DNA of 39,210 nucleotides from positions 1 to 39,210 of the forward strand of contig CACKIH010000011.1 of assembly GCA_902600225.1 (NCBI GenBank), given 5' to 3'. This DNA comes from an uncultured Alphaproteobacteria bacterium (lineage in GTDB: Bacteria; Pseudomonadota; Alphaproteobacteria; HIMB59; GCA-002718135). The notes beneath the pieces are model-generated. The model made no database searches, had not been told where the DNA came from, and worked only from the letters and a program-made list of their open reading frames with translations. Both the position numbers and the translations under genes were made by a program. Shown piece by piece: positions 10,687 through 17,945 of this stretch (positions within the stretch are counted from its first letter, which is position 1; each line of letters starts with the position of its first letter).

Positions 10687-11799
10687 CTATTCTTTTATTT
10701 CTTCAGCTTCTTTAGCTTCTTTTTCTTTTTCTTTATTCTCTACTTTTCCTTCCATCATAGCTTTTTCAACTATTCCAGCATTTTGAAGAATTTGATTTTC
10801 AATTTCTTTAGCTATAGTAGGATTGTCGTTAAGAAAGTTTTTAACATTTTCTCTACCTTGTCCTATTTTAGTATTTTTGTATGCAAACCATGATCCTGAT
10901 TTATCAATAATTTCCGCTTTGACACCTAAATCAACTAATTCACCTAATTTAGATATCCCCTCTCCGTACATTATATCAAATTCAACAACTTTGAATGGAG
11001 GCGCGACTTTATTTTTAACTATCTTTACTCTAGTTTGATTTCCAATGATTTCATCTTTATCTTTAATTGCACCAATTCTTCTAATGTCCATTCTTACAGA
11101 AGAATAAAATTTTAAAGCATTACCGCCTGTAGTTGTCTCAGGACTACCAAACATAACGCCAATTTTCATTCTAAGTTGATTTATGAATACAACTAGAGTG
11201 TTTGATTGAGCGATAGAACTTGTGAGTTTTCTTAAGGCCTGACTCATCAATCTTGCTTGCAAACCAGGTAATGAATCTCCCATATCGCCTTCTAGTTCAG
11301 CTCTTGGTACAAGTGCCGCAACTGAGTCAATAATTAGAACATCAATACCTCCAGATTTAATCAAAGAATCAGCAATTTCTAAACCTTGTTCTCCTGTATC
11401 AGGTTGAGAGATTAATAATTCTTCTAAATTTACACCTAGTTTCTTTGCATATGCTGGATCTAAAGCATGCTCTGCATCTATAAATGCGCAATTACCGCCT
11501 TGTTTTTGTGACTCTGCAACAATATGAGTAGCTAAAGTAGTTTTACCAGAACTTTCAGGTCCATAAATTTCAATAATTCTCCCCTTTGGAACTCCTCCAA
11601 TACCAAGAGCTATATCAAGCCCTAATGAACCGGTAGATATTGCTTCAATATCTACGTTTGTTTTAGAACCCAATTTCATTATTGAGCCTTTTCCATAATT
11701 TTTCTCTATTAAGCTTACTGCGGCTTCTAGAGACTTACTTCTATTTTCTTTATCCATTGAATTTTCGTTATTTACTACTTTTAATTTAGCTTGAGACAT
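10687..11799 (-). CDS. recA: Recombinase A
   Basis: The 370-aa protein catalyses homologous strand exchange and, where a LexA system exists, acts as co-protease for LexA cleavage. Walker A is GPESSGKTT at 80-88, the L1/L2 region includes [25 protein letters not shown], and the family signature [14 protein letters not shown] is present. The C-terminus is a Glu/Lys-rich tail. The ATG at 11799 is supported by GGAGA about 7 nt upstream. The upstream region holds a GTTC-N7-GTTC motif of the alphaproteobacterial LexA type, and a rho-independent terminator follows the gene. Confidence 0.98.
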   Translation of the reverse strand: MSQAKLKVVNNENSMDKENRSKSLEAAVSLIEKNYGKGSIMKLGSKTNVDIEAISTGSLGLDIALGIGGVPKGRIIEIYGPESSGKTTLATHIVAESQKQGGNCAFIDAEHALDPAYAKKLGVNLEELLISQPDTGEQGLEIADSLIKSGGIDVLIIDSVAALVPRAELEGDMGDSLPGLQARLMSQALRKLTSSIAQSNTLVVFINQLRMKIGVMFGSPETTTGGNALKFYSSVRMDIRRIGAIKDKDEIIGNQTRVKIVKNKVAPPFKVVEFDIMYGEGISKLGELVDLGVKAEIIDKSGSWFAYKNTKIGQGRENVKNFLNDNPTIAKEIENQILQNAGIVEKAMMEGKVENKEKEKEAKEAEEIKE

Positions 11800-11869
11800 T
11801 ACATTTCTCCATTAATTTCCTATGTTTTTATTAAGATTCTTGCAAATCATGTTTACTTGTACACGTTTT

Positions 11870-11899
11870 GTTCTATTTTTAAAAGTTCTATTTTTGTTC
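11870..11899. promoter_or_regulatory. LexA-type operator candidate in the recA-dksA intergenic region
   Basis: GTTCTATTTTT occurs twice (11870-11880 and 11885-11895) and is followed by GTTC. This creates an exact GTTC-N7-GTTC at 11885-11899 (GTTCTATTTTTGTTC), the SOS box form known from alphaproteobacteria, and it lies 70-100 bp upstream of the recA start. A nearly identical 15-mer occurs at 17445-17459 in the prophage. The N7 motif alone is expected about once by chance in AT-rich DNA of this length, so its position gives it its weight. No lexA gene is in the window. Confidence 0.6.
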
Positions 11900-12013
11900 T
11901 TTTATAAAAATTTGATTAACATATTGAAAAATATGAATTATTTATAATTAATAAAATCTCAATATTGCTTGAATAAATAAAATCATTTGATAAATCAGCA
12001 GCGTTTTAAAATT

Positions 12014-12421
12014 ATGACTAAATTACCTAAAAATTATAAACCAACTCAAAAAGAAAAATTCATGAATGCCAAAATGAAAGAATATTTTAGACAAAAATTA
12101 GTAAGTTGGAAACAAGATTTACTTAAGGAGTCATCTCAAACTTTAAGTAATCTTCAGAATGAGAATGAAGCAAAACCTGATATGACTGATAGAGCATCTG
12201 AAGAAATAGATAGATCATTTGAACTTAGAACAAGAGATAGAGAAAGAAAACTAATTAATAAAATTGATGCTGCCCTTCAAAGAATTGAAGATGGGTCATA
12301 TGGGTATTGTGATGAAACAGGTGATCCAATTAGTATCAAAAGATTAGAAGCAAGACCAGTTGCAACATTGAGTTTAGAAGCTCAAGAAATGCATGAAAAA
12401 GCAGAAAAAAGAATAAGCTAA
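12014..12421 (+). CDS. dksA: DksA/TraR-family RNA polymerase-binding protein
   Basis: The 135-aa protein is predicted to bind the RNA polymerase secondary channel and tune transcription with ppGpp. A coiled-coil segment (KPDMTDRASEEIDRSFELRTRDRERKL region) is followed by YGYCDETGDPIS and the helix RLEARPVATLSLEAQEMHEK. Only one Cys remains of the usual four-Cys zinc finger, a form common in alphaproteobacteria. The frame is open from a TTG at 11987, but the ATG at 12014 begins MTKLPKNYKPTQKE as in relatives, so I chose it. The DUF3553 gene follows after 11 bp. Confidence 0.92.
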   Translation: MTKLPKNYKPTQKEKFMNAKMKEYFRQKLVSWKQDLLKESSQTLSNLQNENEAKPDMTDRASEEIDRSFELRTRDRERKLINKIDAALQRIEDGSYGYCDETGDPISIKRLEARPVATLSLEAQEMHEKAEKRIS

Positions 12422-12432
12422 TTTTTTTTTAA

Positions 12433-12630
12433 ATGTCAGATTTTTATATAGGTGATCTTACACCAGGTACTTTTGTGATAAATGTTAGAAAAGAAAAAGA
12501 ATGGGGCATTGGTCAAGTTCAATCATGTATTAACAATATCGTTACAATAAATTTTGAAAATGTTGGAAAAAAAACTGTTAACCCTAAAGAAGTTGAATTA
12601 AAAATAATTAATATAAATGCAATTAATTGA
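12433..12630 (+). CDS. DUF3553 small protein
   Basis: The 65-aa protein has the DUF3553 pattern: LTPGTFVINVRKEKEWGIGQ followed by QSCINNIVTINFENVGKKTV. This is a short beta-rich domain found in alphaproteobacteria and also at the C-terminus of some helicases. Its function is not known. It lies between dksA (11 bp gap) and moaA (14 bp overlap), so it is part of this operon. Confidence 0.85.
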   Translation: MSDFYIGDLTPGTFVINVRKEKEWGIGQVQSCINNIVTINFENVGKKTVNPKEVELKIININAIN

Positions 12631-13609
12631 TCAATATTTAAGAAAAGTTAATTATCTAAGAGTATCTGTAACAGATAGATGCGATCTGAGATGTGTTTAT
12701 TGTATGAAAGAAAAGATGCAATTTCTTCCACGAAAAAACATACTCACTTTAGAAGAAATTGAAAGATTGTGTGACAACTTTATAGAACTCGGAGTTGAAA
12801 AAATTAGATTAACTGGTGGTGAGCCTTTGGTAAGAAATGATATTATAAAATTAATCGAAAAATTAAATGATAAAAAAGAGAAAACAAATCTTAAAGAGAT
12901 TACACTCACAACAAATGGAACGCTATTAAAGAAATATGCAAAACAACTTAAGCTAAATGGTATTAATAGGATTAATGTTTCTCTAGATACAATTAATCCT
13001 GAAAAATATAATAAAATAACAAGATTTGGAAATATTGAAAAAGTTTTTGATGGAATTAATGAAGCACTTGATAACAATATAAAAATTAAAATTAATACTG
13101 TAGTAATTAAAGATTTTAATGAAAATGAAATTGAAGAATTAATAAATTGGACTAGTAATAAAAAAATTGATCTTACATTTATCGAAGTAATGCCAATGGA
13201 AGAAACAGATATATCAAGAGAATATCAGTTTATCTCATTATCTGATATTTTTTCAAAACTAGACAAAATATATAATTTTTCTAAAATTGATTATAGTACT
13301 GGAGGTCCAGCAAGATTTTATACAAGTGATTTAGTGTCTAATAAAATTGGATTTATAAGTCCTTTAACAAATAATTTTTGCGCCTCTTGCAATAGAGTAA
13401 GAATATCGAGCACTGGTAAACTTTTCATGTGCCTTGGGCAGAATGACTTTGTTGATTTTAGAGAAATTTTGAGAAAAGATTATAGTGATGATTATATAAA
13501 AGAAAAAATTAAGTTTGCTCTTAATATTAAACCAAAACAACATGATTTTATGATTGGAGAAAGAATTAATAAATATATGAAAAGACATATGAACGTAACA
13601 GGTGGATAA
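12617..13609 (+). CDS. moaA: GTP 3',8-cyclase MoaA (molybdenum cofactor synthesis)
   Basis: The 330-aa radical-SAM enzyme makes 3',8-cyclo-GTP, the first step of molybdopterin synthesis. The N-terminal cluster motif is C22-x3-C26-x2-C29 (RCDLRCVYC), LTGGEPLVR follows, and the C-terminal cluster is C255-x2-C258-x13-C272 (FCASCNRVR ... MCLG). The protein ends in VTGG, and the terminal Gly-Gly is required in MoaA. The start overlaps the DUF3553 gene and the stop overlaps the nadK start (TAATG). No other moa gene is in the window. Confidence 0.95.
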   Translation: MQLIDQYLRKVNYLRVSVTDRCDLRCVYCMKEKMQFLPRKNILTLEEIERLCDNFIELGVEKIRLTGGEPLVRNDIIKLIEKLNDKKEKTNLKEITLTTNGTLLKKYAKQLKLNGINRINVSLDTINPEKYNKITRFGNIEKVFDGINEALDNNIKIKINTVVIKDFNENEIEELINWTSNKKIDLTFIEVMPMEETDISREYQFISLSDIFSKLDKIYNFSKIDYSTGGPARFYTSDLVSNKIGFISPLTNNFCASCNRVRISSTGKLFMCLGQNDFVDFREILRKDYSDDYIKEKIKFALNIKPKQHDFMIGERINKYMKRHMNVTGG

Positions 13610-14367
13610 TGAAATTTCATTTTTTATCATCAAACAATCCTGAGGCAAAAAATACAGAAAAAAAACTAACAAAATTATTTGGACAAAATTCTGTGGAAGA
13701 TGCCGACTACATTATTCCAATTGGAGGAGATGGATTACTTTTAAAATCACTTCATAATTTTAATAAACTAAACAAACCATTTTTTGGAATAAACTTTGGT
13801 TCAATTGGGTTTTTAATGAATAATCTTAGTAATGAAAATTTAAATGAAATGATTACCAATGCTAAAAAATCTACTTTTAAACCATTAAAAATGACGGCAC
13901 AAAGTGTTAATGATGAAATTTTTGAGGCATATGCATATAATGAAGTTTCTCTTATGAGGCAGACTCATTTGGCATCAAAAATTAAAATCAAAATAAATGA
14001 GAAAGTAAAAATGGAAGAATTGATATGTGATGGTGTTTTGTTATCTACATCAGCTGGAAGTACAGCTTATAATCTATCTGCACATGGTAGTATTCTACCT
14101 TTAGACTCAAATATACTTGCATTAACTCCAATCAGTGCCTTTAGACCAAGGAGATGGAGAGGTGCTCTTTTATCTGAAATTAGTAAAATTGATTTTGAAG
14201 TGTTAAATAATGATGAACGCTCATCTAGCGTAACTGCAGACAATGTTGAATTTAGAGATATTAGTAGAGTCAATATTGTTTCTTCAGATGAAAATAAATG
14301 CACTGTATTGTTCGATAGTAAACACTCTATTGAAGATAAAATTTTGAATGAACAATTTAATTTTTAA
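13609..14367 (+). CDS. nadK: NAD kinase
   Basis: The 252-aa cytoplasmic enzyme phosphorylates NAD to NADP. It has the GGDG motif at 39-42 (IPIGGDGLLLKSL), GSIGFLMN, the NEVSLMR motif and STAYNLSAHGSILPLDSN, the conserved NAD-binding Gly-rich region. Length matches the short bacterial form. Translation is coupled to moaA by a TAATG overlap, and it is the last gene of the dksA-DUF3553-moaA-nadK cluster. The VOC gene converges on it 2 bp away. Confidence 0.95.
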   Translation: MKFHFLSSNNPEAKNTEKKLTKLFGQNSVEDADYIIPIGGDGLLLKSLHNFNKLNKPFFGINFGSIGFLMNNLSNENLNEMITNAKKSTFKPLKMTAQSVNDEIFEAYAYNEVSLMRQTHLASKIKIKINEKVKMEELICDGVLLSTSAGSTAYNLSAHGSILPLDSNILALTPISAFRPRRWRGALLSEISKIDFEVLNNDERSSSVTADNVEFRDISRVNIVSSDENKCTVLFDSKHSIEDKILNEQFNF

Positions 14368-14369
14368 GA

Positions 14370-14744
14370 TCAAATTTTTTTAAAAATACAAATCTTGTTG
14401 CCATCCAAATCCCTTAAATATGCATAATAATCTTTACCATGTCTGGGCCCAGGCATTCCTTCATCTTTTGCTCCAAGACTAATTCCAATTTTATAAAATT
14501 CATTAACAGTTTTTTTAGAATTAGCTTTAAAAGTTATCATTGTACCATTTCCTATGGTTGCTTTTTTTTTGTTGTGAGGTCTAATAAGGTATAATTCTAT
14601 TTTTTTAGGAGTTTCTTTTTTAGCATAACCATAATAACGATTATGAGATAAAACTTTTTTAATTTTTAGAGGTTTTAAAATTTTACTATAAAATGAAGAT
14701 GATTTTTTTAAATTATTTGTTCCAATGGTAATAAAAGCAAACAT
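14370..14744 (-). CDS. VOC-superfamily (glyoxalase/bleomycin-resistance-like) protein
   Basis: The 124-aa protein opens with MFAFITIGTNNLKKSSSFYSK, the first betaalphabetabetabeta unit of the VOC fold, and closes with the second unit ending YYAYLRDLDGNKICIFKK. Such proteins are metal-dependent isomerases, dioxygenases or binding proteins; the exact reaction cannot be read from the sequence. It converges on nadK and is the last chromosomal gene before the prophage junction. Confidence 0.8.
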   Translation of the reverse strand: MFAFITIGTNNLKKSSSFYSKILKPLKIKKVLSHNRYYGYAKKETPKKIELYLIRPHNKKKATIGNGTMITFKANSKKTVNEFYKIGISLGAKDEGMPGPRHGKDYYAYLRDLDGNKICIFKKI

Positions 14745-14754
14745 AATTTAGAGA

Positions 14755-14809
14755 TTGGTAGCCTCGGCCGGACTTGAACCGGCACTCCCAAAAGGGCAAG
14801 GATTTTAAG
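14755..14809 (-). other. Partial copy of the tRNA-Leu 3' half; proposed attL core
   Basis: These 55 bp match 14983-15037 of the intact tRNA-Leu with one mismatch inside (position 14799). They span the encoded CCA, acceptor 3' strand, T-arm, variable arm and anticodon-stem/loop 3' half; identity ends inside the anticodon loop. The 3' stem strand here is TCCTT rather than TCCAT, and no 5' half follows. This is what remains when a phage integrates into the anticodon region of a tRNA gene: the displaced host 3' end stays at the left junction. A leftover of an earlier integration is the alternative. Confidence 0.7.
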
Positions 14810-14859
14810 GACTACTCGTTTATAATAAACCCTCCATTACCAACAAAAATTTTTTTGTT

Positions 14860-14983
14860 TGTCGCACCAATCCGACACATTGCGACTTGATTGCGACAAT
14901 ACCAAAAAAATAAACGCAAAAAAAATCTAGTCCTTTGCATTTGCAAACGCAAAAAAACTTTAGTCCTTTGCGTCCTTTGCATT
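14860..14983. repeat. Direct repeats and TGCGAC sites between attachment core and tRNA-Leu
   Basis: A unit beginning AAACGCAAAAAAA and containing TAGTCCTTTGC occurs at 14912-14944 and again at 14945-14983 (period 33 bp), with an extra GTCCTTTGC in the second copy and CCTTTGCATTTG at both ends. Just left of it are GTCGCA (14861) and two TTGCGAC copies (about 14880 and 14891). Clustered short repeats beside an integrase gene and core are typical of arm-type integrase or excisionase binding sites. That role is inferred. Confidence 0.55.
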
Positions 14984-15068
14984 TGGTAGCCTCGGCCGGA
15001 CTTGAACCGGCACTCCCAAAAGGGCATGGATTTTAAGTCCATTGTGTCTACCATTCCACCACGAGGCC
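14984..15068 (-). tRNA. tRNA-Leu(UAA)
   Basis: An 85-nt tRNA with CCA encoded. Acceptor strands are GGCCTCG and CGAGGCT (first pair G-U), D-arm GTGGAATGGTAGACAC, anticodon stem ATGGA/TCCAT with loop CTTAAAA (anticodon TAA), a long class II variable arm (GCCCTTTTGGGAGT), and T-arm GCCGG TTCAAGT CCGGC. It reads UUA, a frequent codon in AT-rich genomes. The partial copy at 14755-14809 differs in the anticodon stem, so this complete gene is probably carried by the phage or restored by it. It lies 42 bp downstream of the integrase on the same strand. Confidence 0.93.
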
Positions 15069-15110
15069 ACCAACTTGACCTTATAATAGAAGCTGAACTA
15101 GATTCAAACA

Positions 15111-16352
15111 TTAAATACCAGCGTTCGCAGTATTTGCGTCATGCTCATACGACTTCAAATTGTCATCAGATACGAGCCTAACTTGTGTTGTTACATATGA
15201 CATAGTAGTTTCTATATTTCTATGGCCTACTATATTCTGCATGATGTGAGGTTTGATACCACTTTCAAGACCACGTAATATATAAGTATTCCTACTGCTA
15301 TGGAATGTTAGCTCTCTATCAGTTATGCCAGCCGCCTTTTTGGCACGAGCAAAATACTTATCAATCTTACTAGCGTTCCATATGTGCATACCATTAGTAC
15401 GCTTAGCCTTCTTATCACGCTCCAAGAATGCCGGGTGTTTTGATACAACCACTAACTGCTTACCTATTCTATTACCCATAAAATATTTAATCAGCTGCTT
15501 GCACTCTTCATTAAATGATATGCTTCTTCTCATTTTAGTTTTAGTTTTCTTACCTATCAAAGTAATAGTTCTACGTGAGAGGTTTACTTGATAGCATTCT
15601 AAATCTAAAATTTCTTGAAGTCTCATTCCGGTGAGTACACCAATACGCACCAGCTTACCCATCTCTAAATACTTAGAGCCTTGAGCCTTGCAGATATTGT
15701 AGAAGTCTTGCTCCTCATTTATGCCTTGCTCTTGGTCAAACATAAAGCCACGATGATTACTCTCTGAAGTATCATGGTCCAGCTTTACTATTTTTGGTGG
15801 GCGCTTTGCCGGGTCGGGTGAGTATCTACCTACATCAAAAGATAGACGTAGCATTTTACCTAACGCATCTAAATATTTATTGATGGTGCTTTCTTTAAGA
15901 CCAACTCCATCTCTACCCTTTTCTAAAGACTTGAGATGTACTTTGTAATCTTTGATACCTTGTAGGTCTACATCTTCTAGTAATTTATCTTTACCAAAAA
16001 AGTCTACAGCGGTAAGTGCTTTTTGATAACCGATTTCATTCCAGTTGCTGGTGCTGTTAGACCAACCAACGTCCGGGTCTTTATCAGTAGCATCAATAGC
16101 TTCTTTGAAAGTCCAACCTTTGGAAACCTTGATAATAGGTTTTCCAGATTTGACACGCTCGGTGGTATTAATCTTCCAAGCAGAAGCATCACTATATCCT
16201 TTCATAGATACAGGGTAAGTTTTGCTATCAGAGAACTTAGGTTCTTTGATACGTACTTCAGCTTTGATAGATGTATATTCACCAGCTTTATTTTTTCTTA
16301 AAGTCAGACCGGGTGTCTGCTTTATCATCGTTATAAGTTCTTGTTTAGTCAT
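15111..16352 (-). CDS. int: Tyrosine-type site-specific integrase
   Basis: The 413-aa recombinase has a phage-like N-terminal arm-binding region, a core-binding SAM-like domain (about 100-190) and a C-terminal catalytic domain. The active-site set is complete: Arg244 (TGMRLQEI), Lys268/269 in the beta hairpin, His351-x2-Arg354 (HSSRNTYI), His377 (VGHRNIETT) and Tyr386. It should cut and join attP and the tRNA-Leu attB. It ends 42 bp from the tRNA, the usual place for an integrase that targets the adjacent tRNA. The first ATG (16352) gives the full domain; Met9 is a possible alternative start. Confidence 0.95.
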   Translation of the reverse strand: MTKQELITMIKQTPGLTLRKNKAGEYTSIKAEVRIKEPKFSDSKTYPVSMKGYSDASAWKINTTERVKSGKPIIKVSKGWTFKEAIDATDKDPDVGWSNSTSNWNEIGYQKALTAVDFFGKDKLLEDVDLQGIKDYKVHLKSLEKGRDGVGLKESTINKYLDALGKMLRLSFDVGRYSPDPAKRPPKIVKLDHDTSESNHRGFMFDQEQGINEEQDFYNICKAQGSKYLEMGKLVRIGVLTGMRLQEILDLECYQVNLSRRTITLIGKKTKTKMRRSISFNEECKQLIKYFMGNRIGKQLVVVSKHPAFLERDKKAKRTNGMHIWNASKIDKYFARAKKAAGITDRELTFHSSRNTYILRGLESGIKPHIMQNIVGHRNIETTMSYVTTQVRLVSDDNLKSYEHDANTANAGI

Positions 16353-16358
16353 CTTAAT

Positions 16359-16784
16359 TTATAACTCCTTCTTTAAAGAACCGAACAAAATCTCACAAAC
16401 TCGTTCACCTTTTTTTGTGAGCTTAAGTCCTTTGTTACGTGTATCGAAGGACGCTCCCTCGATAGTATTTTTAGAAGTAAGAGGAACTATTCTTAGCCAG
16501 TCCTTCCCTTCTCTCTTACCAGCTTCCAAGTTTTTGTCTTTCACTCCACGCTCTGAAAGCATGATAGCATTACGACTAACTATGTACTTTGGTATGTTGT
16601 ACTTCGTCTCGATGTGCTTCATTGGAATTACTTCAAGCTTATTATATTTAGCTGTCATTAGTTCCCTTAGTATACAGAGATGATGTACGTTTAATGTAAC
16701 GCCTGTTGTGTCTTGCGCTTTCACAGCATTGACCAAAAAATTTTGTATTGGTTTGCCTGTATCGAGCATTGATAACAATAACAT
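16359..16784 (-). CDS. Winged-helix-like protein, possible phage regulator
   Basis: The 141-aa protein has no family I can name. Its layout resembles a MarR-type winged helix: an N-terminal helix, a helix-turn-helix-like segment at 57-79 (HIETKYNIPKYIVSRNAIML), a charged wing at 80-100, and LKLTKKGERVCEIL at 120-133, the 'LTxKG' helix typical of MarR proteins. It lies 6 bp upstream of the integrase in the same direction, where temperate phages often keep a repressor or an excision regulator. An AAAGG sequence precedes the ATG. The role in lysogeny is inferred. Confidence 0.6.
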   Translation of the reverse strand: MLLLSMLDTGKPIQNFLVNAVKAQDTTGVTLNVHHLCILRELMTAKYNKLEVIPMKHIETKYNIPKYIVSRNAIMLSERGVKDKNLEAGKREGKDWLRIVPLTSKNTIEGASFDTRNKGLKLTKKGERVCEILFGSLKKEL

Positions 16785-16836
16785 AAACGCCTTTCATTTT
16801 TTTCACTCCCAAATTAAAGCTGCTAGTAAGCTTATC

Positions 16837-17001
16837 TTACAGGTGGTAAGAAACAGACGTGCGAGGTATGATATAAAATTCGTATCTACCTAAAAGAACA
16901 ACTGTGTCTTGGCCATCTTTATAGCAGCAGAAATTAGATTTAAGTTCTTCCGGGTAAGTAATCGCTGCTACTTTCCAGAAATATAAATTTAATTCTACCA
17001 T
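16837..17001 (-). CDS. Hypothetical 54-aa protein
   Basis: A small open frame with an ATG at 17001 and stop at 16837. It begins MVELNLYFWKVAAITYPEEL, has a Cys-Cys pair at 25-26 and ends in a beta-like stretch (VVLLGRYEFYIIP). A sigma70-like promoter, TTGTAT-N17-TAATAT, overlaps its upstream region and contains the motif shared with two other genes of this block. I do not recognise the family. Codon use looks coding and its placement between the structured RNA and the winged-helix gene fits a small phage accessory gene. Confidence 0.5.
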   Translation of the reverse strand: MVELNLYFWKVAAITYPEELKSNFCCYKDGQDTVVLLGRYEFYIIPRTSVSYHL

Positions 17002-17038
17002 AATATTAACCTATGTTAGTTAATAATACAAGTGCGAC
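17002..17038 (-). promoter_or_regulatory. Promoter with shared motif, copy 1
   Basis: On the minus strand ACTTGTATTATTAACT is followed by TAATAT just before the ATG at 17001. TTGTAT and TAATAT are 17 bp apart, a sigma70-like arrangement, with the start codon very close, so the transcript would be nearly leaderless. The 16-bp motif recurs at 18069-18088 and 19251-19273. Confidence 0.5.
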
Positions 17039-17078
17039 AAACGCCTTTGTACTACTATTATTTCAGTTAAGGTAGGTT

Positions 17079-17410
17079 TAGAGACCCATTCTCTAGCCAG
17101 CCTAACTGTTTTACTAGACACGTCTCCCTTTAAGTAATGCCTAGTCCTTGTTTTCCGTCATCGCTCCGGTACTTATTGGCCTTCGATTGGCGACCAGATG
17201 ATGGCTCACGCTCTGCCTAATTAATAATGTGTTGCACTATCGTGCGGAGGTGGCAGATAATGAGTCTTAATTCCTCCGAAAATTAAGATACTGTTCCTGT
17301 AGGTTCACGCATTTGTCGCTCCTACAAGCCGCAGTTCCTGTAACTGTTAAGATACTAGAACCACTTTCAGATACTAGATGTAGTAGTTTACCTCTACATA
17401 TCCACAAGTA
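17079..17410 (-). ncRNA. Structured RNA candidate, no known family recognised
   Basis: This stretch has no plausible gene on either strand, yet 17101-17340 is 46% GC (111 of 240 by hand count) against about 30% in its flanks. Paired elements: GAGAC 17081-17085 with GTCTC 17122-17126, enclosing TCTAG/CTAGA (17092-17096, 17114-17118); GTCATC/GATGAT (about 17157-17202); TCTGCC/GGCAGA (17212-17217, 17252-17257) enclosing GCAC-TATC-GTGC; CTTAATT/AATTAAG (17266-17272, 17281-17287), whose loop CCTCC pairs with GGAGG at 17246-17250 as a pseudoknot; TGTAGG/CCTACA; a perfect CAGTT-N5-AACTG; and ATGTAG/CTACAT at the 5' end. A promoter lies just upstream on the minus strand. It is not a tRNA, tmRNA or RNase P RNA by eye. 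Confidence 0.6.
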
Positions 17411-17459
17411 TATTCTATACTGCAATGAATTGATAACACAATAAGAACAAATATAGAAC
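17411..17459 (-). promoter_or_regulatory. Promoter of the structured RNA with a LexA-type box
   Basis: On the minus strand TTGTGT (17441-17436) and TATAGA (17419-17414) are 16 bp apart, a good sigma70-like promoter pointing into the GC-rich RNA region. Directly upstream, 17445-17459 reads GTTCTATATTTGTTC on the minus strand, an exact GTTC-N7-GTTC that differs at one base from the motif in front of recA (11885-11899). A bound LexA would sit against the -35 element. Regulation is inferred. Confidence 0.5.
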
Positions 17460-17598
17460 AGAAATATATTTTTTTAATTAAGTTAATAAAGCTGTAGAAA
17501 ACTATAAATAATCTAGGTTTTCTCACTCTTTATTTATTCATGTATTTATTTTTTAATTTAGTCTCCTGTCGCATTGATGTGCATAAACCTATGGACAT

Positions 17599-17690
17599 AA
17601 AATCAGCTGATTCGGTTTCCCAAACCAGCTGACAACGAAAGGAGCGGGTAAGATGCACGCACCGGTGGTGCTGCACAAACTACCCTATTA
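17599..17690 (-). terminator. Two hairpins downstream of the 71-aa gene; terminator or RNA 3' structure
   Basis: After the stop at 17695 the minus strand contains TGCA-GCACC-ACC-GGTGC-(G)-TGCA (17654-17675), a 9-bp stem with one bulge. A second hairpin follows in which AGCT and AAACC/GGTTT strands pair (17603-17632) and which is followed by GATTTTATG. The second has the form of a weak rho-independent terminator. The remaining 17461-17598 is AT-rich with no gene visible. Confidence 0.45.
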
Positions 17691-17694
17691 CCCC

Positions 17695-17910
17695 CTAGCT
17701 TTCTCTCGAAAACGAGGCGGTAAATTCTATGGCATCATCTTTGATATTATAATGTGCGGTAGGCATCATTAATGTAAACCAAAGATAATTCAGATAATTC
17801 CAACGCTTCTTCTTCATGGTAAGATACTTATTACCTTCTAAAAGAACGCCATATTTAGCCGGTGCGCCATTGTCTATCCAACTAAGAACTTTTAATTTGT
17901 CATTGCTCAT
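17695..17910 (-). CDS. Hypothetical 71-aa protein
   Basis: This open frame begins MSNDKLKVLSWIDNGAPAKY and contains an aromatic-rich middle (KKKRWNYLNYLWFTLMMP) and an acidic end. AAAGGA lies about 10 nt before the ATG. The gene has a clear sigma70-like promoter (18052-18081), a long structured leader and hairpins after the stop, so it looks like an independent transcription unit. I do not recognise the family. Its place between ArdC and the RNA candidate suggests a lysogeny or early accessory gene. Confidence 0.6.
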   Translation of the reverse strand: MSNDKLKVLSWIDNGAPAKYGVLLEGNKYLTMKKKRWNYLNYLWFTLMMPTAHYNIKDDAIEFTASFSRES

Positions 17911-17945
17911 ACTATATATCCTTTTGCTTATCGTTATAAGTACTT

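Noticed and set aside
14860-14985. Possible CRISPR-like array near the tRNA
   Set aside because: Two copies only, without unique spacers of constant length; simple tandem repeats next to the att site.
14812-15111. A 99-aa open frame on the minus strand
   Set aside because: It reads through the tRNA-Leu gene and repeats; the GGMVDTMDLKS segment is the usual false translation of a tRNA-Leu.
17245-17286. Plus-strand mini-frame MSLNSSEN preceded by GGAGG
   Set aside because: Only 8 codons, on the strand opposite to all prophage genes, and GGAGG is part of the proposed pseudoknot.
17139-17300. Short minus-strand frames (9-22 codons) in the structured RNA region
   Set aside because: Too short, no consistent ribosome binding site, and the region is dominated by base-paired elements.
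17293-17307. Second GTTC pair as a LexA box
   Set aside because: The spacing between GTTC units is 6 bp at this place, not 7, and it lies inside a hairpin of the RNA candidate.
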